Assembly (NCBI GenBank): GCA_023407175.1
Contig: JAEYMU010000048.1
Location: 1-64,000, forward strand
Direction of reading: 5' to 3'
DNA: 64,000 bases
Source of the DNA: Bacillota bacterium
GTDB taxonomy: Bacteria; Bacillota_A; Clostridia; Lachnospirales; Lachnospiraceae
Made by a program: the position numbers and the translations under genes. A model generated the notes under the pieces. The model saw only the letters and a list, made by a program, of their open reading frames with translations, was not told the origin of the DNA and did no database searches. This document shows positions 42,654 to 52,039 of this stretch, piece by piece (the stretch's first letter is position 1; every line of letters starts with the position of its first letter).

Positions 42654-43724
42654 TCAGTACTTTAATTGATACTGTATCTTATTAAAGACATAAATAATAT
42701 CCGGGTCGAAATAGATACCTGATTTTTTATTGATATATTCCAGAGTTCTTTCATAGCTATAGGCCTTCCCGTAATCTGCATGGCTAATGAGCAGATTAAA
42801 GGTGTTAACAACCGAAATGATCCGAGCACTTAGTGGGATATCCATCCCGCTGATACCCTCCGGATATCCGGACCCGTCCCAGTTCTCATGGTGATATTTT
42901 GTAATATCCAAAGCCAGCTTCAGGAATTCATTCTGTGTATTCATGGCCAATAGCTCCTCCAGCAGAGCGGCTCCTGCGAGAGTGTGGATTTTCGCCCCTC
43001 CCGTCCCCTCTTCACTGATATCGCAGACACTTCCCGGACCTTCATTACCAATAAGCATCCGGCCGATGTGAAATAAGGGGGCTGTGAGCTCAATCCCATC
43101 AATAAAGCCTGATGTGATCTTATTTCTGTACTTCGAGGACATCTGAAGACTGATGGCAAGCATCCTGCTGTTTTTAGCCACATATTCAAAATGCTGCGAC
43201 ATGTTATAATTCATTTTGATCACCAGCTTCACCAACGCATTCACAACATGCTGCTTTGCTTCATAAAGCATATTGATCTGATCATTGATTACAGTATACA
43301 GCTTCGTATAATTTTCTTCCATCTCAAATTTTTCCCGAAAAAGCTTAAGATACATCTTAATCCGCATAATAAACTCTTCTGCTTCAAAGGGCGCTGCCAT
43401 ATAATCCACTGCTCCTGCCCTAAGGCATTTGAGCTTATCCTCCAGGACATAGTGTGCGGAAACAAATATCACAGGTATCTCGCGTGTCGTCACATTCTTT
43501 TTTAGCATCGTACAGAATAGAAGACTATCAATATCAGCTATGAGGATATCCAGTAAAATTAAGCAGGGCGGCAAAGCCTCGATTGCATTCACTGCCTGTC
43601 TTGCATTGGCAACCGGCCTGGTAATACAACCTGCATTTTGTATGATTTCTCCCAAATCCAGAAGATATGTATTTTCTCCAACAATCAGAATATTTGAGGG
43701 TAAGTTAGGTAAACTATCTATAAT
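42654..43724 (-). CDS. Response regulator with HD-GYP-type domain, non-canonical start
   Basis: A REC domain (residues 1-125: NILIVGENTYLLDLGEI, LILLDILIADID, VIFVSAH, DYMAAPF) is followed by an HD-GYP-like domain with YHHENWDGSGYPEGISGMDI. The first His-Asp pair of the HD-GYP site is not obvious, so phosphodiesterase activity is uncertain. The first beta strand of REC lies upstream of the first usable TTG (43655). No ATG, GTG or TTG exists between that and the kinase stop, but AUU (43724) and AUA (43721) lie 5 and 8 nt after AGGAGG. It is coupled to the kinase gene. Confidence 0.75.
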   Translation of the reverse strand: MIDSLPNLPSNILIVGENTYLLDLGEIIQNAGCITRPVANARQAVNAIEALPPCLILLDILIADIDSLLFCTMLKKNVTTREIPVIFVSAHYVLEDKLKCLRAGAVDYMAAPFEAEEFIMRIKMYLKLFREKFEMEENYTKLYTVINDQINMLYEAKQHVVNALVKLVIKMNYNMSQHFEYVAKNSRMLAISLQMSSKYRNKITSGFIDGIELTAPLFHIGRMLIGNEGPGSVCDISEEGTGGAKIHTLAGAALLEELLAMNTQNEFLKLALDITKYHHENWDGSGYPEGISGMDIPLSARIISVVNTFNLLISHADYGKAYSYERTLEYINKKSGIYFDPDIIYVFNKIQYQLKY

Positions 43725-43726
43725 AA

Positions 43727-45235
43727 TTACCTCCTAGCATTATGTATCCTTAATTCATTTATAATGGAAAGTGAAAGGTCGTGGTTTTCTCTTCTGATTG
43801 CAAATAACAAACGGAATATTTCCTTTGAATTCAAATTTTGATACTTGGGAAGCAAACACTTTAATCTGCCGGCAAGCTGCTCTGCCTTCTCCCAATTCTC
43901 TAATTCGATACAGATAGTCAGATTTTCCATAAGATTATTTATATCAATAAAATCATCAGCCTCTGGAGGATTCGACTGCTCTTTTTCATTGGCATTGATA
44001 GCTTCCAGTCTCTTACTGACATAGTCCAAATCAGATATATCCTGCTCCTGAATTATTTCTTCCCCGTCCTCCTGATCCACAGGAAATTTCTTACCGTCCG
44101 ACTCTGATATAAAAATTCCTGATTGCGGGGAAATTCCCAGACATACTGTAAAGGAAAAGGTACTTCCTTTATTTTTCTCACTGTCAACTGTGATGGTACC
44201 CTTCATAGCTTCGACAATTATTTTACAAATAGAAAGCCCCAGGCCGGTGCCTCCATATTTTCTGTTGATAGAGCTGTCCACCTGTGAGAAGCTATGAAAC
44301 AGCTTGTCCATATCCTTACGGTCTATTCCGATTCCGGTATCAATCAGCATGAATAGAAGTTCTATTTCGTTCTCTGACTGAAATACCTTCATAACCTCAA
44401 GACTTACTTGTCCTGCCATCGTGAATTTTATTGCATTGGAAAACAGGTTATTTAAAATCTGTGCCAATCTGCGCTCATCACCTACCAGTCGGTCCGGAAT
44501 ATCATATCCTACATATACTAACAGCTTCAGTCCCTTTTCATTGATGCTTCCAATGTTAAAATCAACAATATTATGTATTAGCTCCGTAAGGCTGAATTCT
44601 TCGGCTTCAATGGTCATTGTCTGACTATTGAGCACCGAGTAGTCCATCAGATCATTAATCAAACAACTGATGTTATTGGAGCACTTATTAATAAAATTAA
44701 CCGCTTCCCTCTGATTCGGACGCAAATCCATCTCCATAAGATTATTTGCAAAGCCCATGATCCCGTTCAAGGGCGTCCGCAGCTCATGTGCTACCTTTGC
44801 AACTATTTCACGGTTGACTTGGTTATTGTGATACAATTCTTTCTTTAAATCATTGATTTCTCTTGCCGCCTGCTTTTTCTCTTCAACACTTACGGCTGTA
44901 CAAATACCGGCCCTACGGTTTTTCTTCTTCCCTAAAATAATTTTTAAATCAACGGCAAAGCTTGTCTGGTTAACGCGGCAGGCTACCGTTTCCCGGATAC
45001 AATCTAAAAATTTCTCATCGATTTTGAACCGGGAAGCTTCATATGCAAAAGCCTCTTTAAATATTAACCCGATCGGCACATGAAATATATCATCTCCATA
45101 GCCAAGCTCCAGCCTTGCTTTCCTGCTGCACTGCGTAATTCTGCCTTTCTTATCAAAGAACAGGATCATTTCCTGCGAATTTTCCAGTAATAACCGATTT
45201 TTCAATAAGCTACCCGGAGCCTTAGGCCATTTCAT
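43727..45235 (-). CDS. Sensor histidine kinase
   Basis: A 502-residue soluble kinase. Residues 8-125 are PAS-like, HisKA is at KVAHELRTPLNGIMGFANNL near 167, and the ATPase domain has NLFSNAIKFT (N box), DTGIGIDRKDMDKLF (G1) and KYGGTGLGLSICK (G2). The C-terminal 100 residues are helical and may be a phosphotransfer-like domain. It has no membrane segment. The last codons (AGG AGG TAA) form the ribosome site of the response regulator gene. Confidence 0.9.
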   Translation of the reverse strand: MKWPKAPGSLLKNRLLLENSQEMILFFDKKGRITQCSRKARLELGYGDDIFHVPIGLIFKEAFAYEASRFKIDEKFLDCIRETVACRVNQTSFAVDLKIILGKKKNRRAGICTAVSVEEKKQAAREINDLKKELYHNNQVNREIVAKVAHELRTPLNGIMGFANNLMEMDLRPNQREAVNFINKCSNNISCLINDLMDYSVLNSQTMTIEAEEFSLTELIHNIVDFNIGSINEKGLKLLVYVGYDIPDRLVGDERRLAQILNNLFSNAIKFTMAGQVSLEVMKVFQSENEIELLFMLIDTGIGIDRKDMDKLFHSFSQVDSSINRKYGGTGLGLSICKIIVEAMKGTITVDSEKNKGSTFSFTVCLGISPQSGIFISESDGKKFPVDQEDGEEIIQEQDISDLDYVSKRLEAINANEKEQSNPPEADDFIDINNLMENLTICIELENWEKAEQLAGRLKCLLPKYQNLNSKEIFRLLFAIRRENHDLSLSIINELRIHNARR

Positions 45236-45484
45236 AACAATCACCAGATTTAATATCCCTTATTTTTTTCTAATATCCTATTTTTCTACTAATTATTATC
45301 ATATTTTCCTTTTCAGAATTTGTCAAATTAATTTTATGTGTCAAAATAGTCCTTCCTTTTGTAGTTGACATAGTCAAATTTCTGGTTATATAATATTTTT
45401 GGCTTAAAATTCACACAATATGAAGCAAGGAATCGACAAGTCAGCACACTTGTCATGAAATAGCAAGATCGGAAAGGATTGCAT

Positions 45485-45826
45485 ATGAATTTTAATGTAC
45501 GTCTCAAACAATTAAGGCAGAAGAATAAGCTGACACAGGGGGAGTTGGCTGCTATTCTAGGCCTGAAGCCTACCGCTATCTCAAATTATGAATCTGAGCG
45601 GAATGAGCCTTCTTTCGAAAAGCTTATCGCCCTGTCAAAATACTTCGATGTGACCTGTGACTATTTATTAGGGGTTACTGATTCCTATCTCCCGGTTGGA
45701 GGAGAAGTCCTGGACAAGGATATTGTTGAGTTTTTTGATTTATATCAACAGCTTACCCCTGAGAATGTAGTTGAAATTACGAAGTATATCAGATATCTGC
45801 TATACAAACAGGAAAACTCGTTGTAA
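45485..45826 (+). CDS. XRE transcriptional regulator
   Basis: A 113-residue protein with HTH KQLRQKNKLTQGELAAILGL, KPTAISNYESERNEPS and IALSKYFDVTCDYLLGVTD. The C-terminal 45 residues are helical. ATG 45485 lies 8 nt after AAAGGA. Its targets are unknown. Confidence 0.85.
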   Translation: MNFNVRLKQLRQKNKLTQGELAAILGLKPTAISNYESERNEPSFEKLIALSKYFDVTCDYLLGVTDSYLPVGGEVLDKDIVEFFDLYQQLTPENVVEITKYIRYLLYKQENSL

Positions 45827-45867
45827 CAGCTGAAATGTAATGGTTTCAGCCGTCAGAAATAGCGAGA

Positions 45868-45894
45868 GGCTTCCGCAAATGACTTGCGAAAGCC
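45868..45894 (+). terminator. Terminator after the XRE gene
   Basis: GGCTTcCGCAA pairs with TTGCGaAAGCC around a 5-nt loop and is followed by CCTTTCTTTT, between convergent genes. Confidence 0.75.
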
Positions 45895-45917
45895 CCTTTC
45901 TTTTGCCCTGATTTAGG

Positions 45918-46424
45918 TTATGCACTAATACCGCAGCACTTCTTGTACTTCTTTCCGCTTCCGCAGGGACAGGGATCATTCCTGCCAACTTTCTTGTCCT
46001 TCACTATTGTTCCCGATGCCTTCTGCTGCCAGTATATTTCCTTTCTGCGTTCCTCTGGTAACAAAGAATCCCATTCTTCCAGGCCGTAGAGCCATTCAGC
46101 CTTAGCCTCTACCATATTATAATATAATTTTTCTTTATCGATATTCAGGATGATATTCGTATCCTGCTCCATCTCTTCAATCGAATTCGGAGTCACCAGG
46201 CTGTCATTAATTCCGTCCAAAAAACCGACAAAAAGCTTGATATCCGTATCAAACTCCTGTGCCAGTGAAGCAACGGTACCCTCCCATACTTTATCTGCAT
46301 CTACCAGTAGCTTTTTATAAATTTCCTTCTCAATGTTAAAATAATTCGCCCAGAATAACTGCCCGGAGCGTTCATTCATATCCTTACCGTACGCCCGGTC
46401 TCTCCATTCCTGTAATAAACTCAT
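45918..46424 (-). CDS. SEC-C motif protein
   Basis: A 168-residue helical protein ending with the SEC-C zinc motif [19 protein letters not shown]. The start at 46424 follows AGGAAGG. SEC-C tails bind zinc and often contact ribosomes or SecB-like partners; the main domain is a small helical unit of unknown role. Confidence 0.85.
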   Translation of the reverse strand: MSLLQEWRDRAYGKDMNERSGQLFWANYFNIEKEIYKKLLVDADKVWEGTVASLAQEFDTDIKLFVGFLDGINDSLVTPNSIEEMEQDTNIILNIDKEKLYYNMVEAKAEWLYGLEEWDSLLPEERRKEIYWQQKASGTIVKDKKVGRNDPCPCGSGKKYKKCCGISA

Positions 46425-46811
46425 GGTTTTCATCCTTCCTCGTACAAAATTCATAAAGCCCGCGGTTTTATCACGCTTTACTTCCGTTGCTGATTATAGC
46501 ATGAAATAAGATAAATTTCCATTATGAAATATTTTTTTATTTCATGTATAAATCTTCAAAACCTGTAAACAATAGTAATATCCTAATGTGGAACAAAGGC
46601 GTTCCGTTAGAAGGATGTAAATGCGTATGCTCTTTCATAATTGGACTCCCCCTCCAGTTATGATTACCAAAGAAAAGTTAAATACTTATCCTCCCCTTTT
46701 TAGTGAAACCCCCGTTACAAAAACGTAACGGGGGTTTTGCTTGTGATGCACTAATCCTTTATCCTTTTCTAATTTCTCCCACACTATTTGTTATCCATAT
46801 TTCAGATTTGG
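46425..46811. other. Intergenic stretch
   Basis: No gene seen. It contains the promoter side of the SEC-C gene and a strong hairpin (46706-46737) near the end of the DUF4179 gene. Confidence 0.5.
46706..46737. terminator. Strong hairpin terminator, copy 1 of a repeated unit
   Basis: AAACCCCCGTTAC pairs perfectly with GTAACGGGGGTTT. The flanks CTTTTTAGTG and TTTTGCTTGTG recur around the hairpin at 51959-51990. Confidence 0.8.
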
Positions 46812-47891
46812 TTATTTCTTTGGAATTTCTATTTCAATTCTTTCATCAAGTTGTATTGTTTTCGCTAATCCGTTGTCAGACAACGTATCATAACATGGTA
46901 TCAAATATATCTTTGAAACATTTTCTTTTACATTTTCATATATATAAGTAGCCTGCACGATAGTTGAATTATCTGCACTTTCTGTTCCTCTCTCATAAGT
47001 TTTAATTTCTTTACCGGATTCGTCCACTGCCTTTAAATAAAAGTTATCTTTTTTATTAAAATCAGAATTATATTCAGCTTCAAGCTTTATATATAATCCA
47101 TTTAAGGTTAATTTAGATACTATTATCGTACCATTATCTATGACTATTTTTTGATTGATATTCAATACTTTTTCATTATAAATCTTAGTCGGCGTATAAT
47201 GAAAACTAAAATTTTTGACAACCGGATTTGAATCTTTATCAGACCAAGCCATCTTAGTGTTAATTTCAAGTGGAGAATTTACCCACTCCTCTGTATTAAT
47301 ATTAGAATCTTCGAAAGTAATTAATGACAGATACGGAGATAAATCATCTTCTATAAATGTTTTTTCATGATATTCTACCCTACCATTGATTGTTCTATTT
47401 TTGTTATCTGATATATGTACAGCACCCATTGTATGAAAGGCAACTGCTTCACCCCGCAATTCTGTTACTACCGCATTGCCGTCTTCATCAATTAAATTAT
47501 ACGTAATAATCATTCCATGCTTTCCCATTACAATATCATATATATTCATTGTGATACCATCCACCGTAACCGATTGGTTTATTTCATCTTTATAACTGTT
47601 CACATTCGTTTCATAATTGTGATAAACGCCCTCTGTAATATAGGCAAATACATTTCGAATCGCAGCCTGTATTGGTTTTGTGGATAAACCGACAAAAGCA
47701 AAAAGGCATATCACAAGTACAAAGGACACTTTACGGATTTTTTGCTTTATTAATATTTTTCCTACCTCTGTTCTTTTGAATTTAGAGTAAGTCTTATTTG
47801 TCGTATGATTTGCTAATGCATCCATCAATTTTTCCTTGTAATCATGTCTAAACTCAATTTTATCAATTGCCTTATTATATTGATTATACAT
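46812..47891 (-). CDS. DUF4179 anti-sigma factor-like membrane protein
   Basis: A 359-residue protein. An N-terminal cytosolic part of about 50 residues, one transmembrane span (VSFVLVICLFAFVGLSTKPI) and an extracellular DUF4179-type region (QAAIRNVFAYITEGVYHNYE onward) are visible. DUF4179 proteins pair with ECF sigma factors as membrane anti-sigma factors. It starts 1 bp after the sigma gene stop. Confidence 0.85.
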   Translation of the reverse strand: MYNQYNKAIDKIEFRHDYKEKLMDALANHTTNKTYSKFKRTEVGKILIKQKIRKVSFVLVICLFAFVGLSTKPIQAAIRNVFAYITEGVYHNYETNVNSYKDEINQSVTVDGITMNIYDIVMGKHGMIITYNLIDEDGNAVVTELRGEAVAFHTMGAVHISDNKNRTINGRVEYHEKTFIEDDLSPYLSLITFEDSNINTEEWVNSPLEINTKMAWSDKDSNPVVKNFSFHYTPTKIYNEKVLNINQKIVIDNGTIIVSKLTLNGLYIKLEAEYNSDFNKKDNFYLKAVDESGKEIKTYERGTESADNSTIVQATYIYENVKENVSKIYLIPCYDTLSDNGLAKTIQLDERIEIEIPKK

Positions 47892-47892
47892 G

Positions 47893-48369
47893 CTAAAACT
47901 CTCCTTTCAGTACTTTTTTAAGTGCATTACGCCCTCGTTCCAGTCTTGTTCCCACCGTTGAGGAAGGGATATTTAAAATCTTAGCTATTTCTTTGATGGA
48001 ATACCCCTCATAATAAAACAAATGGATGATGATTTTATATTTATCTGGTAAGCATAAAACCGCGCTTAATAGTTCGCTTTCTTCCTCTGAAAGATATGAA
48101 ATATTATCACTAAGAGTAACATGCTTTCTATAAGTAGCTTTTAAGTAATTTATACTAATATTAATCGTCACTTTGATTAGCCATGCTTTTTCATGTTCCT
48201 CACTCGCAAATCTCGGTTTTTTCGTCATAAGCCGAATATAAACTTCTTGGACAATTTCTTCTGAATCATATGTATTTTTCAAATAGGTATAAGCAATACG
48301 TAGCAGCATTTTGCTATACTTATTTATTATTTTCTCTAAGTCATCCTTCGTACTGTAATAAAAATTCAT
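47893..48369 (-). CDS. ECF-type RNA polymerase sigma factor
   Basis: A 158-residue ECF sigma factor. Region 2: MLLRIAYTYLKNTYDSEEIV, then QEVYIRLM; region 4: LPDKYKIIIHLFYYEGYSIK, then EIAKILNIPSSTVGTRLERG. It is probably held inactive by the membrane protein encoded next and released by an envelope signal. Confidence 0.92.
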   Translation of the reverse strand: MNFYYSTKDDLEKIINKYSKMLLRIAYTYLKNTYDSEEIVQEVYIRLMTKKPRFASEEHEKAWLIKVTINISINYLKATYRKHVTLSDNISYLSEEESELLSAVLCLPDKYKIIIHLFYYEGYSIKEIAKILNIPSSTVGTRLERGRNALKKVLKGEF

Positions 48370-48671
48370 TCGTTGTTACCTCCCTTTACCTATAATACAT
48401 ATGATAATGGCCAAATTTCTCACTATTAAAAAAATATTTAGATAAACATTTTCACAAAGCTCGTAAAATATTTTTTCAATAGGAATAACATCCAAATAAA
48501 TATAGCATAAAAATAGACCCTGTAAAGTAGAGGCAATTTGAACGTAAGCAAAAATACTCTTATTTCAAGGTTTATTTTACTTGTTTTTATCCAGAAATAA
48601 ATGTATATTAATACTATATTTGTCATTAGATAGCACTTTAAATTAATGTTAAACAGGGGGAAAAAGAAACT
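48370..48671. other. Divergent promoter region
   Basis: An AT-rich stretch between the sigma factor gene and the secreted protein gene. No ORF with a ribosome site is seen. It should hold both promoters. Confidence 0.5.
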
Positions 48672-49733
48672 ATGAGACGGTATCTAATATTATTTTCAAT
48701 AGTTGTCCTTATGGTAATTCTCAATCCTGGCATAAAAGCAAAAGCAGCCACCCAGGGATATGAGAAGATTGAAGTTAATTACGATGAATCAACCAGTTCA
48801 TCAAGGACAAACATTGCAGGAGTTTATTTTTGGTACGATAAAGACGAAACTGGAAATTCCATACTTCGTGTGTCCAGTTCAGAAACCCAGAATAATGGGA
48901 TCGCACTGACAGCTTTAACCTCTGATGGCGTTTGGGAAGGCCTTGCCGACGCTTGGACGAATGGAAAATATATTTATTACACAAAAGGAACTCGCATTTC
49001 ATCATCCGAAGGAACTGTCACACTCTATAAAATGACAATCAGTACGCAGAAAGCCCAAACAATCGGAAGCTTTTCTGCCAAAGTACATACCGACTCTACC
49101 GGCGGATATTACGGCATTCTGGGTATTTATGACAGCAAAATATACATTGGGCTGAATCTGAATAAAATATATACCATCGACACTAAAAATGTTACCAACA
49201 AAAAAATAGTGCCTACAAAGTTCCTATCCAAGATTGACCTTTCAAATAATGACCTTGCGGAAAATTGGGATGGTTGGAATGGAAGCGGCTATGTATCTTA
49301 TTCCAATGCACCATCAGGTCCACAAAGTCTGTATAATGGGCGCTATCTGGTATATTCCAGCGACAACAAATTATATGCTTATGACCTAAAAACAGGGACA
49401 GAAAAGAAGCTTGCTTCTTCCTGCTATGGTTGGAAAGTATATGAGATCACCGCAAAATATGCTTATATTCGGTTGTGGCATTATATTGTGGATGAAGATA
49501 TAGTCAATGAAAGTGATAAGTTCTATAAATTGACCCTGAGCAATTTGAAAATGGCAGCAATTCTGTCACAAGATTTTTGTTACAATGTAGAAAGTGAACA
49601 GGAAGGTCTGTTCAAGTACACTGCAGATGAAATCGTATATTATGACATGAATAAAAAAACTTACTATCGGTTAAATGCAGATGGTACAAAAGATAAGTTG
49701 ACGCTACAAGATATTTACGATAATTATTGGTAA
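48672..49733 (+). CDS. Secreted DUF5050-like (beta-propeller type) protein
   Basis: A 353-residue exported protein. The signal peptide is MRRYLILFSIVVLMVILNPG with cleavage near AKA-A. The rest has repeated YYTKGT, YLVYSSDNKLYAYDLKTGTE and YYRLNADGT strands typical of DUF5050/propeller-like repeats. It diverges from the ECF sigma gene and could be part of its regulon. ATG follows AGGGGGAAAAAGAAACT. Confidence 0.75.
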   Translation: MRRYLILFSIVVLMVILNPGIKAKAATQGYEKIEVNYDESTSSSRTNIAGVYFWYDKDETGNSILRVSSSETQNNGIALTALTSDGVWEGLADAWTNGKYIYYTKGTRISSSEGTVTLYKMTISTQKAQTIGSFSAKVHTDSTGGYYGILGIYDSKIYIGLNLNKIYTIDTKNVTNKKIVPTKFLSKIDLSNNDLAENWDGWNGSGYVSYSNAPSGPQSLYNGRYLVYSSDNKLYAYDLKTGTEKKLASSCYGWKVYEITAKYAYIRLWHYIVDEDIVNESDKFYKLTLSNLKMAAILSQDFCYNVESEQEGLFKYTADEIVYYDMNKKTYYRLNADGTKDKLTLQDIYDNYW

Positions 49734-49811
49734 TAATTTGGGGCTCAGTTTATTATTTCACGCAAACTCGTTTTACAAAGTACCCCATTTGGGGGCTTAG
49801 TTATAATACAC

Positions 49812-49871
49812 AAAATCCATGAAACGCTGTCAAGGTAAGAGTTTCAGCCTTTACTGCGGTTCATGGATTTT
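49812..49871. terminator. Bidirectional terminator
   Basis: AAAATCCATGAA and TTCATGGATTTT form a perfect 12-bp stem; an inner GAAACGCTG/CAG pairing may extend it. It lies between convergent genes. Confidence 0.75.
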
Positions 49872-49897
49872 TCTTTCACTTCTTAATTCTCACTTCA

Positions 49898-50623
49898 TCA
49901 ATTTCGCGTTATTATTTCCTTAATTTGCTCATCTTCCTCTACGATAGATGGTTCATGTGAGAAATATACTCTAAAATCTGGTCCGTTGTACATACTTATG
50001 AATTTCCTGCTTTGCTCAATATTACAAGTCCTTCCGGTTGGGATCTGCTGCTCCAGGTTCGCATTTACATAACACGCATCACCACCCAGCACATACTTAA
50101 GACCACCCGTTTCAAATTGGACTAACGAAGACCCCTTAGTATGCCCTCCAACACATAACAGCAGAAATTTATTCATAACTGTTATTGAGGAACTAAAAGT
50201 AATTATTTTCTTGTTATGTACCATCAAATCACGGCAGCTTTCAAGTTCATTTTCCTGTATATAAACGTCTGCATTTTTATATATTGACATATCACCGATA
50301 TGATCAAAATCCGCATGGGTGATAAAAATATCTGTTATATCATCCGGAGCAAGTCCATATTTATATAATAATGCAGACGGCATATAGAAATTTCGCATTT
50401 TAAATCCATATGCATTAAAAATATCTATATTTCCATTTCCAACATCAACCAAAATATGCCGATCTTCATAATTAATAAGAAAAAACAACCAGGATATATC
50501 TATCTCCCCATCGGTATTGCTATCATAAAATACGTTCTTTATAGAAATAGGCGAATTTCCATATTTAAAGGCAATCATAGAAATGTCATTGAAATTTCTG
50601 TTATCAGCTAATTTATTATTCAT
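49898..50623 (-). CDS. MBL-fold metallo-hydrolase (AHL lactonase-like)
   Basis: A 241-residue metallo-beta-lactamase fold protein. The metal motif HADFDHIGD is near residue 101, with GGHTKGSS near 158, GGDACY near 175 and a distal His near 225 (YFSHEP). It resembles lactonase-type hydrolases acting on small molecules. It lies in an operon with the nitroreductase and near the MarR gene. Confidence 0.85.
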   Translation of the reverse strand: MNNKLADNRNFNDISMIAFKYGNSPISIKNVFYDSNTDGEIDISWLFFLINYEDRHILVDVGNGNIDIFNAYGFKMRNFYMPSALLYKYGLAPDDITDIFITHADFDHIGDMSIYKNADVYIQENELESCRDLMVHNKKIITFSSSITVMNKFLLLCVGGHTKGSSLVQFETGGLKYVLGGDACYVNANLEQQIPTGRTCNIEQSRKFISMYNGPDFRVYFSHEPSIVEEDEQIKEIITRN

Positions 50624-50643
50624 TTTTTAAACCCTCCATAATC

Positions 50644-51390
50644 TCAACTGCAAAACCCTGCCAATTTTATGGTTTCCCAAAGTTCTGCTTGTCTACATTC
50701 CGGTTCTCCAGTACTCCACACTGAATAGAACCAATCAAGATAATGCTTGAATCCAAGGCTTTCCCAATTGTCAATTAGTCCAAGATGATTCTCATGACTA
50801 TCATAAGAATCTACCAAAGAGGCCAGGTCATCTGTGCTCAATCTCTTATATTCATTATAATGAATAGCTCCCAAATCAGTAATACGCCCTTTCTTATGCA
50901 GCGGTTCCTTTTGAGGATAGCCAAGAATAAGGGCGATCAACGGAAAAATATACTTATTGGGAAGCTGGAAAGCTGAATATAGATTATTCATGTTACATCT
51001 ATGTACAGCGTTTGTGAATAAAGAATCAATTCCTAATGATTTGGCAGCAATCGCAGCTGTCTGTGCCGCTAAAATGGTATCCGTACTGCCTGTTATAAAT
51101 GAATGAATACCACTCATAATAAATTCTTTGCCCAAATATGCTGCCGTATCTATGATACGATTATAGTCAACACAAAACAGCAGGGCTTTGCTACCGTTAT
51201 AGGAAAATTGCTTACTAATGACCTGCCGGTCAGTTATCGCAATAATTGAGTATGACTGGCGCGCAGATGCATTTGCTGCCCTGACACTTGCATCCAGGAT
51301 GATTTGAAGCTCATCATCTGATACCTCCTTTTCTGAAAAATCTCCATGAATAGATCGTAACTGATAAATTGTGTTTAAAGTATCATTCAT
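50644..51390 (-). CDS. Nitroreductase family protein
   Basis: A 248-residue FMN-dependent reductase-like protein. RSIHGDF near residue 12 and the ASVRAANASARQSYSIIAIT segment form the FMN phosphate site, and IALILGYPQKEP near 155 is the second family motif. It may detoxify electrophiles. A MarR-type operator lies at 51409-51424, directly upstream. Confidence 0.85.
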   Translation of the reverse strand: MNDTLNTIYQLRSIHGDFSEKEVSDDELQIILDASVRAANASARQSYSIIAITDRQVISKQFSYNGSKALLFCVDYNRIIDTAAYLGKEFIMSGIHSFITGSTDTILAAQTAAIAAKSLGIDSLFTNAVHRCNMNNLYSAFQLPNKYIFPLIALILGYPQKEPLHKKGRITDLGAIHYNEYKRLSTDDLASLVDSYDSHENHLGLIDNWESLGFKHYLDWFYSVWSTGEPECRQAELWETIKLAGFCS

Positions 51391-51408
51391 ATAAATACCT
51401 CCTAATGA

Positions 51409-51424
51409 TTAGAATTCAAATTAT
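51409..51424. promoter_or_regulatory. Putative MarR operator, nitroreductase promoter
   Basis: TTAGAATTCAAATTAT is the exact reverse complement of ATAATTTGAATTCTAA at 51885-51900. One copy lies before each gene of the cluster, with a GAATTC palindromic core. Confidence 0.6.
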
Positions 51425-51438
51425 ATAGGTAAAAAATA

Positions 51439-51867
51439 TCATTCGATTTGTTTTAAATGATTTGACAATTTATTCAAAAGACCATTAAGTTGATCTTTTT
51501 CCTCCTCTGTAAAGCATGAAAGAGGATCGAAATATTTGATAGCATCATCCCATTGAATATAATTTACTTTTTTAAGTCCATCGGGTGTGAGGAATATTTT
51601 AATTTGCCTTGCATTCTGATTATCTTTTTCACGTCGAACCCAACCAGACTTCTCCAAATTCTTAATTATTACGGTTGCGGTCGGTCTATCACAAAAGCAC
51701 ATATCGGCTATTTGTGACGGATAAAGGTATTCATTTTTTGAAAGTTGCGATAGCACATATAGCTGTTTTAATGTTATTTTATTAGGATTAAGACATTTTT
51801 GCTGAAAACGCCTCCATGTCAGAAATATTGTACCAATTTTTGGCATTATGGCAAGATTATTTTTCAT
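51439..51867 (-). CDS. MarR family transcriptional regulator
   Basis: A 142-residue winged-helix protein: LSKNEYLYPSQIADMCFCDR, then PTATVIIKNLEKSGWVRREK and DNQNARQIKIFLTPDGLKKV. The identical sites upstream of itself and of the nitroreductase gene suggest it represses both. Confidence 0.9.
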   Translation of the reverse strand: MKNNLAIMPKIGTIFLTWRRFQQKCLNPNKITLKQLYVLSQLSKNEYLYPSQIADMCFCDRPTATVIIKNLEKSGWVRREKDNQNARQIKIFLTPDGLKKVNYIQWDDAIKYFDPLSCFTEEEKDQLNGLLNKLSNHLKQIE

Positions 51868-51884
51868 GAATGCACCTCTATATA

Positions 51885-51900
51885 ATAATTTGAATTCTAA
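51885..51900. promoter_or_regulatory. Putative MarR operator, marR promoter
   Basis: ATAATTTGAATTCTAA, 18 bp before the marR start codon, matches the inverted site before the nitroreductase gene over 16 bp. Confidence 0.6.
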
Positions 51901-51958
51901 CTATAAAGTATAGCAATCATTTTAGATTTGTCAAGAACAAAACTTCCTCTTTTTAGTG

Positions 51959-51990
51959 AAACCCCCATGACAATGGTGCCATGGGGGTTT
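51959..51990. terminator. Strong hairpin terminator, copy 2 of a repeated unit
   Basis: AAACCCCCATG pairs with CATGGGGGTTT. Outer flanks match the unit at 46706-46737. It ends transcription of the collagen-like gene. Confidence 0.75.
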
Positions 51991-52039
51991 TGCTTGTGCA
52001 AGAATTGTACCGATTCTTTTTTACTAACTACTTTTCTCT

